From SHZI01 sp964417725 (GTDB taxonomy: Bacteria; Pseudomonadota; Gammaproteobacteria; Steroidobacterales; GCA-2729495): a stretch of 64,000 nt of DNA. Below are positions 62,397 to 64,000 of the stretch, one piece after another (positions within the stretch are counted from its first letter, which is position 1; the number at the start of each line of letters is the position of its first letter). Below the pieces are notes generated by a model that did no database searches, was not told the DNA's origin, and saw only the letters and a list, made by a program, of their open reading frames with translations. The stretch spans positions 61,440 through 125,439 of the forward strand of contig CAYQIV010000006.1 in assembly GCA_964417725.1 (NCBI GenBank), given 5' to 3'. A program made the position numbers and the translations under genes.

Positions 62397-62888
62397 TCAG
62401 GTGATGCGGGATTCACGCCGCTCGAAATGTTCCCGTGCACGGTCCATCAGCGCCATGAGCAGCGGCCACAGCACCCCGGCAGCCAGCACCGGCCCGAAGC
62501 GCTGCGGGCCGAAGCTGGCGACGCCGATGATGCCGTCGATCCACAGGCGCATGAGTGCGGAGAGGCAGGCCAGCGCGAAGACCGACAGCGTCAGTTGCCA
62601 GAGCGGGAACACGCGCATCTGCAGGTGGAAACGCGCCACCACCCAGATGACCAGCGACAATGCCAGGGCGTTCTGCCCGAGCAGTGTGCCCGAGGCGATA
62701 TCCATGGCGAGCCCGAGCACCAGGGCGCTGAACACGCCGAAACGGCCCGGCCACATCAGCGCCCAGTAGATCGCCACCAAAGTCGCCAGCGGCGGCCGCA
62801 GCGGCGTCAGGTAGGCCGGTAAAGGCAGCAGTTCGGCGAGCAGTGCCGCGACCACGATCAGCCACATGCGCAGGGTCAATGCCTTCAT
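62397..62888 (-). CDS. mreD: Rod-shape protein MreD
   Basis: The 163-residue integral membrane protein has about five hydrophobic segments and the typical MreD features PLPAYLTPLRPPLATLVAIYWAL and GLAMDIASGTLLGQNALALSL. It acts in the elongasome with MreC and RodA. It overlaps the mreC stop by ATGA. Confidence 0.95.
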   Translation of the reverse strand: MKALTLRMWLIVVAALLAELLPLPAYLTPLRPPLATLVAIYWALMWPGRFGVFSALVLGLAMDIASGTLLGQNALALSLVIWVVARFHLQMRVFPLWQLTLSVFALACLSALMRLWIDGIIGVASFGPQRFGPVLAAGVLWPLLMALMDRAREHFERRESRIT

Positions 62889-63766
62889 GGCGGCGCACCG
62901 GGACCGGCCGGGGGGGCTGCATTCGGGTTGTCGTGGAAGACCAGCAGCACCTCGTGCAGCCGGTCGAGATGGGCCGACGGCCGGGCGCTGACCTCGAGGA
63001 AGGCCTCGCCACCGCTGCGGTCGATGGTGGTCACATGCCCCACCGGGTAACCGGGCGGGAAAGCGCCGCCCAATCCCGAGGTGACGAGCAGATCACCGGC
63101 CTCGACGTCGGCGTTGCGGGTCAGGAAGGGCAGTGACAGCGCGTCGATGTCGCCGGTGCCGACCGCGATGGTGCGCAGGCCGTTGCGCAGGATCTCGACG
63201 GGGATGGCGTGGTCCGGGTCGGTGATGAGGATGGCCTCGGCGCTGTGGCGCTGGTCGCGGGTCACCTGGCCGACGACGCCGGCGGCGTCGATGAGCGCCT
63301 GACCTTCGCGGGCACCCGTGTTGCCGCCGCGGTTGATGATCACGCGGTGGCGCAGCGGATCCATGTCGACAGCCATGACTTCGGCCACCGTGACCCGGTC
63401 GGGGATGCGGGCGGTCGAGTCGAGCAGGGCACGCAGCCGCGCGTTCTCGGCTTCGAGCGCGGTCAGCCGTTGCGCCGCGGCGCTGGTGATCCGCAGTGCG
63501 CGGCGCAGTTCCTCGTTGTCGGCCACCAGCGTGCGGCGCAGGGCGAGGTTGTGGCGCAGCCAGCGCACCCCGCTGAAGGGCGCATCGACGATGACATGCA
63601 CCGGGTAGAGGGCCGCGCCGAGGCTGCTGCGCAGCGCGTCCAGCCAGGCACTGCGGTGGTCCATGTACATGAGGGAGACGGACAGGATGGCCGCCATGAA
63701 AAAGCGCAGCCCCGGGCCGGCGCTGCGGAAAAGCCGGGGTTCGCTATCCGGTGACTTGAGCGCCAT
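62885..63766 (-). CDS. mreC: Rod-shape protein MreC
   Basis: The 293-residue protein has one N-terminal helix (about 20-36), a coiled coil (about 70-115; LRRTLVADNEELRRAL..., ENARLRALLD), and the beta-barrel domain with VMAVDMDPLRHRVIINRGGNTGAREGQALI, VVGQVTRDQRHSAEAILITDPDHAIPV and the SGLGGAFPPGYPVG motif. It links MreB filaments to PBP2 in the periplasm. Confidence 0.96.
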   Translation of the reverse strand: MALKSPDSEPRLFRSAGPGLRFFMAAILSVSLMYMDHRSAWLDALRSSLGAALYPVHVIVDAPFSGVRWLRHNLALRRTLVADNEELRRALRITSAAAQRLTALEAENARLRALLDSTARIPDRVTVAEVMAVDMDPLRHRVIINRGGNTGAREGQALIDAAGVVGQVTRDQRHSAEAILITDPDHAIPVEILRNGLRTIAVGTGDIDALSLPFLTRNADVEAGDLLVTSGLGGAFPPGYPVGHVTTIDRSGGEAFLEVSARPSAHLDRLHEVLLVFHDNPNAAPPAGPGAPP

Positions 63767-63807
63767 GCCTGTGCTGCGGGCCTGCCGCGCGGCGTGTCAC
63801 CGCCGGG

Positions 63808-64000
63808 TCACTCCAGGCCAATGGTGGATGGCGAGACCTCGTCAAGCAGTTCGAGGATGCGTCCGCCGCCCAGTGCGACGCAGGTCAGGGGTTCATCGGC
63901 GACGACCACCGGCAAACCGGTTTCCTCCATCAGCAGCTTGTCGATGTGGCGCAGCAGGGCGCCGCCGCCGGTCAGCACGATGCCCTTGTCGACGATGTCG
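63808..64000 (-). CDS. mreB: Actin-like rod-shape protein MreB, 5' part outside the window
   Basis: The minus-strand frame ending at TGA 63808-63810 reads DIVDKGIVLTGGGALLRHID, then KLLMEETGLPVVVADEPLTC and VALGGGRILELLDEV near the C-terminus, an unmistakable MreB C-terminal end with the ATP-site GGGALL motif. The N-terminal about 285 residues lie beyond base 64000. It precedes mreC with a 41-base gap. Confidence 0.95.
   Translation of the reverse strand, partial: DIVDKGIVLTGGGALLRHIDKLLMEETGLPVVVADEPLTCVALGGGRILELLDEVSPSTIGLE

Noticed and set aside
60672..62822. A 716-codon open frame opposite mrdA and mreD.
   Set aside because: Antisense to genes with full catalytic signatures; low-complexity His/Gln/Arg-rich shadow.

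Overview
The window is about 64 kb of GC-rich, densely packed chromosomal DNA. Its gene content points to a gammaproteobacterium: the mreBCD-mrdA-rodA-mltB-rlpA-dacA-ybeD-lipB order, a SohB protease, GlnK, MsrPQ and CueR/CopA all fit. The exact order or family cannot be fixed from sequence alone. Most adjacent genes overlap by ATGA, GTGA or TTGA, so operons are tight and translationally coupled. No rRNA, tRNA or CRISPR array was seen.

Layout. 1-2441: end of sohB, an L,D-transpeptidase lipoprotein and a rhomboid protease in one coupled run. 2510-4054: a lone contractile-tail sheath protein with no other tail genes. 4076-8226: two divergent sensor kinases. 8231-14420 (minus): a GldA/GldF/GldG-like ABC system with a DUF4340 protein, then ilvA. 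14481-20758: an M16 peptidase, proline iminopeptidase coupled to a dihydroorotase-like amidohydrolase, and a nitrilase-fold protein that has lost its catalytic Cys and Lys. 20919-25721: a 2-oxoacid:ferredoxin oxidoreductase (KorAB) with a GltD-like flavoprotein that carries its own ferredoxin domain. 26032-36892: a structured intergenic region, a PAS/sigma-54 activator, PBP4, GlnK, the methionine-sulfoxide repair genes msrPQ and msrA, an orphan TRAP binding protein and an HD-GYP protein. 36880-45589: a two-component pair, a TauE/SafE permease, a CueR-CopA copper operon with a textbook 19-bp-spacer promoter, and several uncharacterised genes.

45898-52460 is an accessory region. It contains a decayed secreted-protein gene, a 25-bp perfect inverted repeat (46356-46380 and 50640-50664) that looks like two IS3-type ends facing a 4.3-kb island, a HigBA toxin-antitoxin pair with a promoter-overlapping palindrome, ankyrin and lipoprotein genes, IS3, IS91 and ynfA remnants, and an OmpA-like gene flanked by a 15-bp direct repeat.

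52556-64000 (minus) returns to core genes: a glutathione transferase, a second HD-GYP protein, then lipB, ybeD, dat, dacA, rlpA, mltB, rodA, mrdA, mreD, mreC and the 3' end of mreB, the elongasome and peptidoglycan-remodelling cluster.

The best candidates for something undescribed are the orphan sheath protein, the IS-bounded island with its repeats, the hairpin-rich leader at 26143-26394, the catalytically altered nitrilase-fold protein, the pair of HD-GYP proteins lacking the same metal histidines, and the unknown membrane/secreted pair at 44232-45589.
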